From the NCBI GenBank assembly GCA_047974625.1, contig JBKECK010000111.1:1-64000 (forward strand): a DNA stretch of 64,000 nucleotides, given 5' to 3'. This stretch comes from CADEDH01 sp047974625. Its GTDB lineage: Bacteria > Actinomycetota > Acidimicrobiia > Acidimicrobiales > SZUA-35. Position numbers and translations under genes: made by a program. This document shows positions 29,193 to 37,979 of the stretch, piece after piece. The stretch's first letter is position 1. Each line of letters opens with the position of its first letter. The notes under the pieces are model-generated. The model was not told where the DNA came from. It saw only the letters and a program-made list of their open reading frames with translations, and did not search any database.

Positions 29193-29939
29193 GTGGCCCG
29201 ATCCCTCAGCATCATCCCGGTACCCGGACTGCCCGAGGTCCGGCCGGGGGATGACCTGGCCGGGCTGATCATCGGGGCCTGCACCGCCCCCGACACCGCC
29301 TCCCACACCGACACCGGTGAACCGGTCGGCCTGGCCGACGGTGACGTCCTGGTGGTGTCCCAAAAGGTGGTCTCCAAGGCAGAGGACCGGCTGGTCACGG
29401 TGGATCCGGACGATCCGCTGTCCCACAAGCCCTGGGTCCTGGAGGAGGCGGCGCGGGTGGTCAGGCGCCGGGGCGACCTGATCATCACCGAGACCCACCA
29501 CGGCTTCGTGTGCGCCAACTCGGGTATCGACCGGTCGAACGTGGCCCCGGACGTCGCCGCCCTGCTCCCCGTCGACCCGGACCGGTCGGCCCGGCGCCTG
29601 CGGGACGCCATCAGGGGCCGTCTCGGCCTGGAGGTGGCCATCATCGTGGCCGACACCTTCGGCCGCCCGTGGCGCCGCGGCCTGACCGACATCGCCCTCG
29701 GCTCGGCCGGGATCCGTCCCGTAGTGGATCTGCGGGGCACCACCGACGTCACCGGCCGCGAGCTCCACGTCACCGAGGTGTGCGTGGTGGACGAGCTGGC
29801 CGGGGCGGCCGAACTGGTCCGGGGCAAGGCCACCGGCATCGCGGTGGCGGTGATCCGGGGCGTGGACCCGGCCTGGTTCGGCGAGGGCGGGGTGGTCGCC
29901 GACGTGGTCCGTCACCCCAGCGAAGACCTGTTCCGGTGA
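29193..29939 (+). CDS. cofE: Coenzyme F420-0:L-glutamate ligase (stand-alone CofE)
   Basis: A 248-residue CofE that adds gamma-linked glutamates to F420-0 using GTP. Family segments: SIIPVPGLPEVRPGDDLAGL at the start, VVSQKVVSKAEDR, ETHHGFVCANSGIDRSN, and VADTFGRPWRRGLTDIALG. It lacks the C-terminal nitroreductase-like domain that FbiB of mycobacteria has for reducing dehydro-F420-0, so that step must be done elsewhere or is not needed. GTG at 29193 is the likeliest start; a GTG at 29172 is the alternative. Its TGA overlaps the GTG of the helicase gene by 3 bases (GTGA), so the two are probably translated together. Confidence 0.93.
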   Translation: MARSLSIIPVPGLPEVRPGDDLAGLIIGACTAPDTASHTDTGEPVGLADGDVLVVSQKVVSKAEDRLVTVDPDDPLSHKPWVLEEAARVVRRRGDLIITETHHGFVCANSGIDRSNVAPDVAALLPVDPDRSARRLRDAIRGRLGLEVAIIVADTFGRPWRRGLTDIALGSAGIRPVVDLRGTTDVTGRELHVTEVCVVDELAGAAELVRGKATGIAVAVIRGVDPAWFGEGGVVADVVRHPSEDLFR

Positions 29940-32587
29940 CCGACGCCCCCATCCACCCCGAGGAGGGCGTCGACCCCGACGACGCCCGGCCGGGCGACGG
30001 GGCCCTCACCGCGTTCGTCCCCGACGACCCGGACCCCGACGCCCTGCTCGACGGCTTCGTCAGCTACGTGACCGAGACGGGCCTGTCCCTCTACGAGGCC
30101 CAGGAGACCGCCATCCTCGAACTCCTGGCCGGCGACCACGTGATCCTCACCACCCCCACCGGGTCGGGCAAGTCGTTGGTGGCGATGGCCGCCCATTATG
30201 TGGCCCTGGCCCAGGGCCGGCGCAGTGTCTACACCGCCCCGATCAAGGCCCTGGTGTCGGAGAAGTTCTTCGACCTCCGCCACCGGTTCGGGGTCGACCA
30301 GGTGGGCATGATCACCGGCGACGCCACCATCAACCACGACGCCCCCATCATCTGCGCCACGGCGGAGATCCTGGCCAACTGGGCCCTGCGGGACGGGGCC
30401 GCCGCCGACGTCGGCGTGGTGATCGCGGACGAATTCCACTACTACGCCGATCCCCAGCGGGGCTGGGCCTGGCAGGTACCCCTGCTGGAGCTGACCAACG
30501 CCCAGTTCCTGCTCATGTCGGCCACCATGGGCGACCCCCGCTTCTTCCAGCGTGACCTGGAGGAACGCACGGGACGGTCGGCGGCGGTGGTGTCGTCCAC
30601 CGAGCGGCCGGTCCCCCTCGACTTCTCCTACCATCGCACCACCGTCCACCAGTCGGTGTCGGACCTCTTGGAGCACGATCAGGTGCCCGTCTACCTGGTC
30701 CACTTCACCCAGCGGGAGGCGTCCGAGGCCGCCCAGGGCTACCTGTCGCTCGACCCTCTCACCAAGGAGGAGAAGGCCCGGGTCCGGGAGGCCATCGGTG
30801 AGTTCCGGTTCGACTCCCCCATCGGCAAGGACCTCCGGCGCCTGGTCATGGGCGGGGTCGGCGTCCACCACGCCGGCCTGCTCCCCAAGTACCGGCTGCT
30901 GGTAGAACGACTGGCCCAGCAGGGCCTGCTGAAGATCATCTGCGGTACCGACACCCTGGGCGTGGGGGTCAACGTCCCGATTCGGACGGTGCTGTTCACC
31001 CAGCTGTTCAAGTACGACGGCACCAGCACCCGGATCCTGACCAACCGGGAGTTCGCCCAGATCGCGGGGCGGGCGGGCCGCAAGGGCTACGACAGTGTCG
31101 GTTACGTGTGGGCCCAGGACCCGCCCCATGTGGTGGACAACCTGCGGGCCGAGGCGAAGGCAGCCGGGGAGACGGGCCGGAAGCGCAAGGTGGTCAAACG
31201 CAAGGCCCCCGACCGGGGCTACGCCCACTGGACCGAGGACACGTTCAACCGGCTGGTGTCGGGAACCCCCGAGCCGTTGACCTCGTCGTTCCACGTCACC
31301 CACCAGATGGTCATGAGCCTCCTCGACCGGCCGGGCGACGGCTGCGCCGCGGTGCGGCGCCTGCTCACCGACAACCACGAGACCCGCCGGCGGCAACGGC
31401 ACCACATCCGCCGGGCTATCGCCATCTACCGTTCCCTGGTGGAGGCCGACCTGCTCGAGGTGCTCCCGGAACCCGATGAGCTGGGCCGCCGGGTGCGGGT
31501 CACGATCGACCTCCAGGACACCTTCGCCCTCCACCAGCCCCTGTCACTGTGGGCGGTGGAGGCGATCGAGCAGCTGGCCGGACAGACCGCGGCCACCGAC
31601 AACGGCACCGACGGTCCCGTCGTCGGCACCGGAACCGACGTGGAGACCGGCGGTGGGGAGCTGGATCCCGACCAGTACGCGCGGGCGGTGCTGTCGGTCA
31701 TCGAGTCAGTCCTCCCCTCCCCCCGGGTGATCATCGCCGCCCAGATCGACAAGGCCAAACAGGATCTGCTGGCCGAGCTGAAGGCCCGGGGCGTGGAGTA
31801 CGAGGAGCGGATGGAACGCCTGGCCGACGTAACCCATCCCAAACCGAACGCCGAGTGGATCTACTACTCCTTCGACCGGTTCCGGACCCGACACCCGTGG
31901 GTGGGGGGCGACAACGTGGCCCCCAAGGCGGTCGTCCGTGACCTGCTGGAACGGGCCATGACCTTCGGGGAGTACGTGTCCCACTACGGTCTCAAACGGT
32001 CGGAGGGTGTGGTGCTGCGCTACCTGTCCGACGTCTACGCGGCCCTGATCCAGAACATCCCCGACGACAACAAGACCGAGGAGATCGACGAGCTCGTCGA
32101 TTGGCTCGGGGCGGTGATCCGCCAGGTGGACTCCAGCCTCATCGACGAATGGGACCGGATCCGGTTCCCGACCGCGGAAGGCGAGGCGGTACGGCCGCCG
32201 GAGGACCTCGACGACGTCACCGCCAACCCCCGGGCCTTCGGGGTCATGGTCCGCAACGAGGCCTTCCGCTGGGTGACCGAGCTGGCCCGCAACCGTCTCG
32301 ACGCTTTGGGGCTCGACCCCGACGAGGCCGAGCTGCTGGACCTGGCCCTGGCCGAGTACCGGGACGAGCACGACGGGATCCTGACCGATCCGGGCGCCCG
32401 GGGCCGGGACCGCTTCCTCCACGACCCGGCGGCCGGCACGGTGATCCAGATCCTGCGGGACCCCGACGACAGTGATGAGTGGAGGCTGGTCTTCACCGTC
32501 GACACCGACGCCTCCCGCGAGACCGGTCGGGCCGTGCTGCGGCTCAACGCCCTGGCCCGGGCGGGCGAAGCCACCCTCAGCGGTTAG
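29936..32587 (+). CDS. Ski2-like DExH helicase with DUF3516 C-terminal domain
   Basis: An 883-residue superfamily 2 helicase. Walker A is TTPTGSGKSLVA (near residue 70), the Walker B box is IADEFHYY (DEFH), motif III is MSATMGD, and motif VI is QIAGRAGRKGYD. The rest matches the DUF3516 domain that actinobacterial members carry instead of the rRNA-processing arch of Mtr4. It probably unwinds structured RNA or RNA-DNA hybrids; this is inferred. The GTG at 29936 overlaps the cofE stop. A short non-conserved segment near 555 (TDNGTDGPVVGTGTDVETGG) looks like a loop. It converges with the nucleotidyltransferase gene. Confidence 0.93.
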   Translation: MTDAPIHPEEGVDPDDARPGDGALTAFVPDDPDPDALLDGFVSYVTETGLSLYEAQETAILELLAGDHVILTTPTGSGKSLVAMAAHYVALAQGRRSVYTAPIKALVSEKFFDLRHRFGVDQVGMITGDATINHDAPIICATAEILANWALRDGAAADVGVVIADEFHYYADPQRGWAWQVPLLELTNAQFLLMSATMGDPRFFQRDLEERTGRSAAVVSSTERPVPLDFSYHRTTVHQSVSDLLEHDQVPVYLVHFTQREASEAAQGYLSLDPLTKEEKARVREAIGEFRFDSPIGKDLRRLVMGGVGVHHAGLLPKYRLLVERLAQQGLLKIICGTDTLGVGVNVPIRTVLFTQLFKYDGTSTRILTNREFAQIAGRAGRKGYDSVGYVWAQDPPHVVDNLRAEAKAAGETGRKRKVVKRKAPDRGYAHWTEDTFNRLVSGTPEPLTSSFHVTHQMVMSLLDRPGDGCAAVRRLLTDNHETRRRQRHHIRRAIAIYRSLVEADLLEVLPEPDELGRRVRVTIDLQDTFALHQPLSLWAVEAIEQLAGQTAATDNGTDGPVVGTGTDVETGGGELDPDQYARAVLSVIESVLPSPRVIIAAQIDKAKQDLLAELKARGVEYEERMERLADVTHPKPNAEWIYYSFDRFRTRHPWVGGDNVAPKAVVRDLLERAMTFGEYVSHYGLKRSEGVVLRYLSDVYAALIQNIPDDNKTEEIDELVDWLGAVIRQVDSSLIDEWDRIRFPTAEGEAVRPPEDLDDVTANPRAFGVMVRNEAFRWVTELARNRLDALGLDPDEAELLDLALAEYRDEHDGILTDPGARGRDRFLHDPAAGTVIQILRDPDDSDEWRLVFTVDTDASRETGRAVLRLNALARAGEATLSG

Positions 32588-32615
32588 CTCACCCGGGCGG
32601 CCGGACCCGGGGACC

Positions 32616-32683
32616 GACGCTCAGGTGGAGGCGGAGAGGGCGACACCCAGGTAGAGGCGGAGAGGGCGACGCTCAGGTGGTGG
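32616..32683. repeat. 26-bp imperfect tandem repeat across the stop codon of the nucleotidyltransferase gene
   Basis: Two 26-bp units (32616-32641 and 32642-32667, four mismatches between them) and the start of a third. The last, partial unit contains the TGA of the minus-strand gene; the first unit contains a second copy of that stop region. It lies between two convergent genes. Confidence 0.9.
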
Positions 32684-33149
32684 CCGAGGGCGGGGCCGAC
32701 GGCTCCGTCTCCACGCCCATCGCCATATTGATCCGGCTGCTGGAATCGGCCTTCTCGGTTCCGCCTACGCCGAACACCATCTCGATACCGCACTCCTCGC
32801 ACACGCCGGTCTCGGGCACGACGGCCCCGGAGGCCCGGTCGCCGCCGTTGGCGAAGACGAGGTGGTGGTCCGGGTACCGCTTCGCCACGACACGCAACGA
32901 CGCCGACACGGTTCGGTCGGTGTCGACGGCCAGCATGGCGTCATCGACGACCCGCAGGGCCCGGACGATCCGCAGCCGATCCTGCTCGTCCATGATGATC
33001 TGACCCTTCTTGATCATCTGCTGCTCGTTGTTGTTGACGATCACCACCAGGACGTCGGCCGTGGCGGCGGCGGCCTCGATCATGTCGAGGTGACCAACGT
33101 GGATGGGGCTGAAGAACCCGCTGACGATATTGACGGTCGGTCGTTGCAT
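32673..33149 (-). CDS. Cytidylyl/adenylyltransferase-like nucleotidyltransferase
   Basis: A 158-residue nucleotidyltransferase of the HxGH superfamily (the group of glycerol-3-phosphate cytidylyltransferase and the RfaE C-terminal domain). The nucleotide site is SGFFSPIHVGHLDMI (HVGH at 17-20). KKGQIIMDEQDRLRIVRAL and HHLVFANGGDR follow. In place of the usual C-terminal ISTT/ISSS motif there is KADSSSRI. The ATG at 33149 is chosen because the fold begins there; the frame runs open much further upstream without family resemblance. The sugar or polyol it activates is unknown, but three glycosyltransferases lie directly upstream. Confidence 0.85.
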   Translation of the reverse strand: MQRPTVNIVSGFFSPIHVGHLDMIEAAAATADVLVVIVNNNEQQMIKKGQIIMDEQDRLRIVRALRVVDDAMLAVDTDRTVSASLRVVAKRYPDHHLVFANGGDRASGAVVPETGVCEECGIEMVFGVGGTEKADSSSRINMAMGVETEPSAPPSATT

Positions 33150-33271
33150 GGTGTGGTTCCTGCCCTGTTCGGCGGCGGGGAAGGCAGCAGCCCTCCGGTG
33201 CGGACTGTCCCGGGGACAATGGCCGCCCAGTCTACGAGCGGACGGCCGGGGCCCGGACTCCCGGTCGGACC

Positions 33272-34513
33272 TCAGTGGGCCCGGCGGGCCTCGATGAGCT
33301 CGGCGGCCAGCTCTTCGTAGCGTTCGGCCTGGCTGGAGGGGGTCATCCACCGCTCGACGAAGGCCCGGCCGTTGGCACCCATGGTGGCCCGCCGGGCCGG
33401 GTCGGCGAGGAGGTCCTCCAGGGCGGCGATGAAGGGCCCGGGCTCTTCGGGGGCGACGGCCACCCCCGCCCCGGCCTCGTCGAGGACGTTGGCCACCTCG
33501 CTCCCCTCGTCGATACTGGCCAGCACGGCCCGGCCCGCGGCCAGGCTGGCGTACAGCTTCGACGGGGTGCTGGACCGGGCGAGGCCGGTCCGGAGGAGGA
33601 TCAGCAACAGGTCGGCGGCACCGAGGACCTCGCTGAGCTGGTCCCGGGGGGCGAAGTCGACCACGGTGACGTTGTCGAGCCCGGCCGCCCACCGGTCGAC
33701 CTCGGGGCGGGCGGCGCCCTCCCCGTTGATGACGAACCGGACGTCGTCCCGTTCGGCCAGGTGCCCGGCCGCCTTGCGGATCAGGTCGAACGGCTGGGAC
33801 AACCCGACGTTGCCGGAGTACATGACCACGGTGGCGTCACCCAGGCCGTGCGCCTCCCGGTACGGGGTCATCCGGTCGACCACACGGATCCGTTCCAGGT
33901 CGACGAAGTTGTGGATGATCCGCACCTTGCCGGTCTGACCGGCCGGCAGCTTGGCCCGGACATTGTCGGCCTGATCCTCCGAGAGAACGGTCACGGCGTC
34001 GGCCCGGCGGTAGAGGGAGCGCTCGTGGGTCCGGGCTGCATCGATCACCCGGGGATTGGTGATGGCGCCGAGGTCGACGGCCACGTCGGGAAAGATGTCC
34101 TGGACGTTGAACACCAGCGGAACCCGCCACCGTCTGGCCACGACCCAACCGGCGTCGCCCAGGAAGACGGGTGGCGACATGGCCACCACGATGTCGGGGC
34201 GGCCCAGGCGCAGGGCCGCGCCCAGCACCATGCCGGTGAATCCGCCGAAGCCGACGGCCCGGGCCGGGATGCTGTTCTTGTCGGTGGGGAACGGCCACAC
34301 CCGGGTGATCGACCCCCAGGCCGTGGTCTCGGTGCGCCACGGGCGCCCCCGCCATCCGGGTTCCACATCGTGGTCCTTGTACCAGGGCAGGGCGGTGACC
34401 ACGTCGATCTGGTGGCCCCGCCCAGCGAGGGCCTCCACCAGGCGGGTCATGACCTCGCCGGTGGCGGCGTGGAGGTCCGGGGCGAAGTGGGGGCACAGCA
34501 ACTGGAACCGCAT
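33272..34513 (-). CDS. GT4 glycosyltransferase, WbuB/WcaI-like
   Basis: A 413-residue GT-B glycosyltransferase of family 4. It begins MRFQLLCPHFAPDLHAATGE, the usual N-terminus of the WbuB/WcaI branch that acts on capsule or O-antigen sugars. The donor-binding C-terminal half has VVMYSGNVGLSQPFDLI and STPSKLYASLAAGRAVLA. GAGAGGAA stands 10 bases before the ATG. The upstream extension of the frame is not needed. It lies 7 bases downstream of the next GT4 gene, in a run of three GT4 genes. Donor and acceptor cannot be told from sequence. Confidence 0.92.
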   Translation of the reverse strand: MRFQLLCPHFAPDLHAATGEVMTRLVEALAGRGHQIDVVTALPWYKDHDVEPGWRGRPWRTETTAWGSITRVWPFPTDKNSIPARAVGFGGFTGMVLGAALRLGRPDIVVAMSPPVFLGDAGWVVARRWRVPLVFNVQDIFPDVAVDLGAITNPRVIDAARTHERSLYRRADAVTVLSEDQADNVRAKLPAGQTGKVRIIHNFVDLERIRVVDRMTPYREAHGLGDATVVMYSGNVGLSQPFDLIRKAAGHLAERDDVRFVINGEGAARPEVDRWAAGLDNVTVVDFAPRDQLSEVLGAADLLLILLRTGLARSSTPSKLYASLAAGRAVLASIDEGSEVANVLDEAGAGVAVAPEEPGPFIAALEDLLADPARRATMGANGRAFVERWMTPSSQAERYEELAAELIEARRAH

Positions 34514-34520
34514 CTTCGGG

Positions 34521-35663
34521 CTATTCCTCTCCCGGCCGGAGTGCGGCCGCGTCACGGTACACCCCGGCCAACTGGCGCCCGGCACCGTCCCAACCGAACT
34601 CGCCCGCCCGCCGGCGACCCGCCCGCCGCATGCGGTCGGCCAACCCGGGCTCGTCGAGCACTCGGCCCACGGCGTCGGCCAGGGCGTCGGGGTCACCCAC
34701 CGGGGTGATTATGGCGGCCCCTCCCGCCACCTCGGGCAGTGAGCCGGCCCCGCTGGTCACCACCGGGGTGTCCCGGGCCATCGCCTCGAGCAGGGGGTTG
34801 CCGAACCCCTCGTAGGACGAGGGGAAGGCCACGGCGGCGGCCCGGCGGTAGAGGCGGTCGAGCTCGGCCTCGGGAACCCGGCCCGTGAGGTGCACCCGGT
34901 CGGTCAGGCCGAGGTCGCTGGCCCGGGACCGGAGCCGGTCGTGTTCCGGTCCCGGCCGGCCGGTGAGGACGAGATGCAGTTCGGGGTGACGGTCCCCAAG
35001 CCGGTCGAGCATCTCGATCAGGTCGATGTGCCGCTTGTGGGGGTACGAGATGGCCGGGTACAGCACGAAACGACCGTACCCGTCGATCCGTGCCTCGGTG
35101 GCGGGATCGACCGGTACGGCCCCGCCGTCGGGGTTGTGGCCGTGGGCCACCACCCGGAGCCGGTTGCGGTCGACGCCGAGCCGGTCGTGCACCCGGTCGG
35201 CGCTGAACCGGCTGGGGGTGATGACGAGGCGGGCCGCCCGGGCCGAGCGGGGCAACATCGATCCGAGCCAGCGCCGTTTGACGGTGGAGAAGTTGTCGGG
35301 GAGGTCGAGGGGTTGGAGGTCGTGGATGGTCAGCACGGCTGGGCGGAGACGGACGGCGGGCACCACTCCCCCGGCGTGGTGGACCAGGTCGTCGTGACGG
35401 CTGGCGGCGGCCAGCCACGAGTGTTCGACCGCCACCCGGCCGGCCCGTCCCAGCGCGCGGGGAGCGGTGACCACCGGGAACCGCTCGGCCAGATCGGGAT
35501 GGGCGGCCAGCAGCGCCTCGGTACCGTAGACCCGGAGCCGGAGATCCCCGTGGTCGCCGTCGTCCAGGGCCCGGAGCAGGCGCAAGGTGTACTCCTCGGA
35601 CCCCCCGACCACCCCGGGCACCAGCCACAGCAGATTGACGCCGACGGTGAGGGGCACGGTCAC
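34521..35663 (-). CDS. GT4 glycosyltransferase
   Basis: A 380-residue GT-B enzyme. The N-terminal domain starts VNLLWLVPGVVGGSEEYTL, the glycine-rich acceptor loop of retaining GT4 enzymes that start from a nucleotide sugar. The donor site carries PSSYEGFGNPLLEAMARDTP, the E-x7-E motif with both glutamates. The start is a GTG that overlaps the stop of the upstream glycosyltransferase by 4 bases (GTGA), so the two are translationally coupled. The other GT4 gene follows 7 bases later. A mannosyl- or rhamnosyltransferase role is plausible given the nearby sugar-nucleotide genes but is not shown. Confidence 0.92.
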   Translation of the reverse strand: MTVPLTVGVNLLWLVPGVVGGSEEYTLRLLRALDDGDHGDLRLRVYGTEALLAAHPDLAERFPVVTAPRALGRAGRVAVEHSWLAAASRHDDLVHHAGGVVPAVRLRPAVLTIHDLQPLDLPDNFSTVKRRWLGSMLPRSARAARLVITPSRFSADRVHDRLGVDRNRLRVVAHGHNPDGGAVPVDPATEARIDGYGRFVLYPAISYPHKRHIDLIEMLDRLGDRHPELHLVLTGRPGPEHDRLRSRASDLGLTDRVHLTGRVPEAELDRLYRRAAAVAFPSSYEGFGNPLLEAMARDTPVVTSGAGSLPEVAGGAAIITPVGDPDALADAVGRVLDEPGLADRMRRAGRRRAGEFGWDGAGRQLAGVYRDAAALRPGEE

Positions 35664-36760
35664 CGCCGCTCGTTGGCCGCTTCGACGAAGACCCCGTGGT
35701 AGCCGCGGGCCGTGGCCGCCCAGGTCAGGTCAGCGGCCCGCCGGTGACCGGCGGCCACCAGGGCGTCGATCTCGGGACCACCTTCGAGGGCCGCGGTCAC
35801 CGCCGCGGCGATGGCGGCCGGGTTCCTGGGGTCGACGAGCAGGGCCGCGCCCTCGGCCACCTCGGCCGTCGCCCCCATGACCGAGGTCACCACGGGGGTA
35901 CCGTGCGCCATCGCCTCCAGGACGGGCAGGCCGAAGCCCTCGCTGAGGGAGGGGAACACGAACACCGATGCCGACCGGTACAAGGCGTGCAGGGTGTCGT
36001 CGTTGACCCGGCCGACCCGGTGCACCCGGCCGGCCAGGGGAGCGAGCACGTCGTCCCCGTCGATGTTCCAGCCCGCGGGCCCGGCGATCACCAGATCAAC
36101 GCCGGGGACGCGTTTCATGGCCTCGACCAGGCCGGGCAGGTTCTTGCGGGGTTCCAGGGTGCCGACCCACAGGGCGAACCGCTCAGGCAGGCCGAGGCGT
36201 TGCCGGTACCCCTGGGCCCCGCTCGGGGTGATGGTGGCCGGGGCCACCCCCCAGGGGACCACCCGTAGCCGGGACCGGTCGATCCCTCGGGCGGCGCAGT
36301 CGTCGGCCACGGCGGCCGAGGGGCAGACGATGAGGCCGGCCCGCTCCCGCACCGCCTCCCAGACCTTCGGGAAGAACCCCCGACCCCGCCGCGACAACCG
36401 TTCGGGGTGGGCCAGGAAATCGAGGTCGTGGACGGTGACCACCAAGGGCCGGTCCGTGGTGGGGGGAACGGTGGCGGCGGCCCATACCACGTCGAGCCGG
36501 CCCAAGACCTGTTCCAGCCGGGGTGTGGCACCCCGGATCCACTGGCGGTACAGGACGGCCCGGTGAACCGGCAGGTATCGCACGGGTAACAAGGCCTCGG
36601 TCCGGTCGCGGTGGGAGGGACGATGCCAGGCCGCCACGCCCCGCAGTTCGAGGTCCGGCCGTCTCACCGCGGCCCGCACGGTCTCCAGGGTGGCCCGGGC
36701 GGTGCCGCCCGGGACCCGGTGCCAGAACTGCTCTACGGGAACCCCGACGATCAGGGTCAT
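35660..36760 (-). CDS. GT4 glycosyltransferase
   Basis: A 366-residue GT-B enzyme closely related in plan to its neighbour. The N-terminal loop is VPVEQFWHRVPGGTARATLE, and the donor site is PSLSEGFGLPVLEAMAHGTP with the E-x7-E pair. WVGTLEPRKNLPGLVEAM is the typical linker strand of family 4. The ATG at 36760 is chosen because the fold begins MTLIVGVPVEQFW; a start 23 codons upstream has no family resemblance. It heads the run of three GT4 genes and lies 40 bases downstream of the DUF2510-like gene. Confidence 0.92.
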   Translation of the reverse strand: MTLIVGVPVEQFWHRVPGGTARATLETVRAAVRRPDLELRGVAAWHRPSHRDRTEALLPVRYLPVHRAVLYRQWIRGATPRLEQVLGRLDVVWAAATVPPTTDRPLVVTVHDLDFLAHPERLSRRGRGFFPKVWEAVRERAGLIVCPSAAVADDCAARGIDRSRLRVVPWGVAPATITPSGAQGYRQRLGLPERFALWVGTLEPRKNLPGLVEAMKRVPGVDLVIAGPAGWNIDGDDVLAPLAGRVHRVGRVNDDTLHALYRSASVFVFPSLSEGFGLPVLEAMAHGTPVVTSVMGATAEVAEGAALLVDPRNPAAIAAAVTAALEGGPEIDALVAAGHRRAADLTWAATARGYHGVFVEAANERR

Positions 36761-36800
36761 CGGTGAGCCCGGTAGGGGCCCGCCCGCTGGACCCGGAGCG

Positions 36801-37886
36801 TCAGAAGCTGGAAATCCCGATCGGCTCACAGGTGTAGGTCGGATCGTACGGCACGGAGCTCAGGGTGGTGGACGGGGCGGTTTCCCCCGGGGCCACCGCG
36901 CTCGCACCGCCGAATCCGGTGCCCAGACGGACCCCGTTGGCGTCGAGGATGGCGATGTCGACCGAGAAGTCCTTCGCCGAGGCGCCGGAGTTGGTGATCT
37001 GGATCTCCGCGTTGACGTCCCCGACGAAGTCCTCACCCACGATGGTGCAGGTGACGTCGCCCAGGTTAGCGATCCTGGCCGGATCGCTAACGCTGCCCTC
37101 GGCGTCGGCCACCTCACAGGTGGTGCCGGGTTCCTCGAAGGTGGTGTTGTGTTCGGAAACGACCTGGCCCGGCTTGACCCCGTTGAGGTAATCGGTCTCG
37201 TCACCCACTCGGGCGCCGGCGTCGTCCCGGTAGACGATGGTCATCCGGTAGTCCATCGTCTGGTCGGTCGTGTTGGTGAAGTCCAACGTGTAGGTCTCGG
37301 CCTCGGCGTCCCGGGTGCAGCTGACCGTCAGATCGCCACCGCCACCGCCACCGCCGCCGCTGACCGCGACGGTCGTAGCCGTCGTGGCCCCTCCCTCGGA
37401 GGAGGCCGTGGTGGACTCACCGGGCACAGTGGTGGACTCGCCGCCGGCGTTCGGATCCACCGTGGAGGAGGTGGAGGAGGAGGTGGCCGTCTCGTCTCCG
37501 CCAAGGGAGACGGCGGCCAGGATGGCCCCGAGCAGGATCACGGCCCCCCCGATGCCCAAGGCGACCAGCAGGGGTGTGCGCGACTTGTTCTGCCGCGGCG
37601 CCGACGGCGGGGGCGTGCCGTAGCCACCCCCGTACGCCGACTGGGGCGACGACCACTGGGGCTGTTGGGGCTGTTGGGGAGGCGGACCCGACGGGGGCGG
37701 ACCTGACGGGGGCGGAACACCCGGCCCGGGCGCCCCCGGGGTTACCGCCTGCGTCTGAGCTGATGAAGCCGATGGCGGGTACCACCGACCGTCACTGGCC
37801 TGCCAGAAGCCTGAAGGGGGTGTTCCTGGCTGATACAGACCGGATCCGTCGATCCAGCCGTCCGACGAGGGCGGTTGATTCGTCAT
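36801..37886 (-). CDS. DUF2510-like, single-pass envelope protein with two FxLYD-like domains
   Basis: A 361-residue protein. The N-terminus holds a DUF2510-like segment (GFWQASDGRWYPP, about 27-39), followed by a Pro/Gly/Gln-rich cytoplasmic stretch and one membrane helix (about 130-150, PLLVALGIGGAVILLGAILA; shown in part). After a Ser/Thr/Gly linker, two repeated beta-sandwich domains follow, each with a conserved cysteine pair (SCTRDAEAETYTLDFTNTTD and CTIVGEDFVGDVNAEIQITN). They resemble FxLYD domains of secreted actinobacterial proteins. Function unknown. TACAGT lies 9 bases before the ATG, so the leader is probably about 2 bases. Confidence 0.8.
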   Translation of the reverse strand: MTNQPPSSDGWIDGSGLYQPGTPPSGFWQASDGRWYPPSASSAQTQAVTPGAPGPGVPPPSGPPPSGPPPQQPQQPQWSSPQSAYGGGYGTPPPSAPRQNKSRTPLLVALGIGGAVILLGAILAAVSLGGDETATSSSTSSTVDPNAGGESTTVPGESTTASSEGGATTATTVAVSGGGGGGGGDLTVSCTRDAEAETYTLDFTNTTDQTMDYRMTIVYRDDAGARVGDETDYLNGVKPGQVVSEHNTTFEEPGTTCEVADAEGSVSDPARIANLGDVTCTIVGEDFVGDVNAEIQITNSGASAKDFSVDIAILDANGVRLGTGFGGASAVAPGETAPSTTLSSVPYDPTYTCEPIGISSF

Positions 37887-37895
37887 AGCCCTGGC

Positions 37896-37901
37896 ACTGT
37901 A
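37896..37901 (-). promoter_or_regulatory. Putative -10 of the DUF2510-like gene
   Basis: TACAGT, 9 bases before the ATG at 37886. Confidence 0.4.
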
Positions 37902-37979
37902 TCGAGCGGCGCGAAACGACGGGGGTCGCCCCGGCGGTTCGTCTCGGAAGTGAGATCTGTGCGCATCGGCAAACGCCCC

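Noticed and set aside
33150..33692. Long N-terminal extension of the nucleotidyltransferase
   Set aside because: It is antisense to the glycosyltransferase frame region, Arg/Gly/Pro-rich, and the conserved fold begins at the ATG at 33149.
34514..34696. 61-codon N-terminal extension of the WbuB-like glycosyltransferase
   Set aside because: No family resemblance, it overlaps the neighbouring glycosyltransferase gene, and the inner ATG has a ribosome-binding site.
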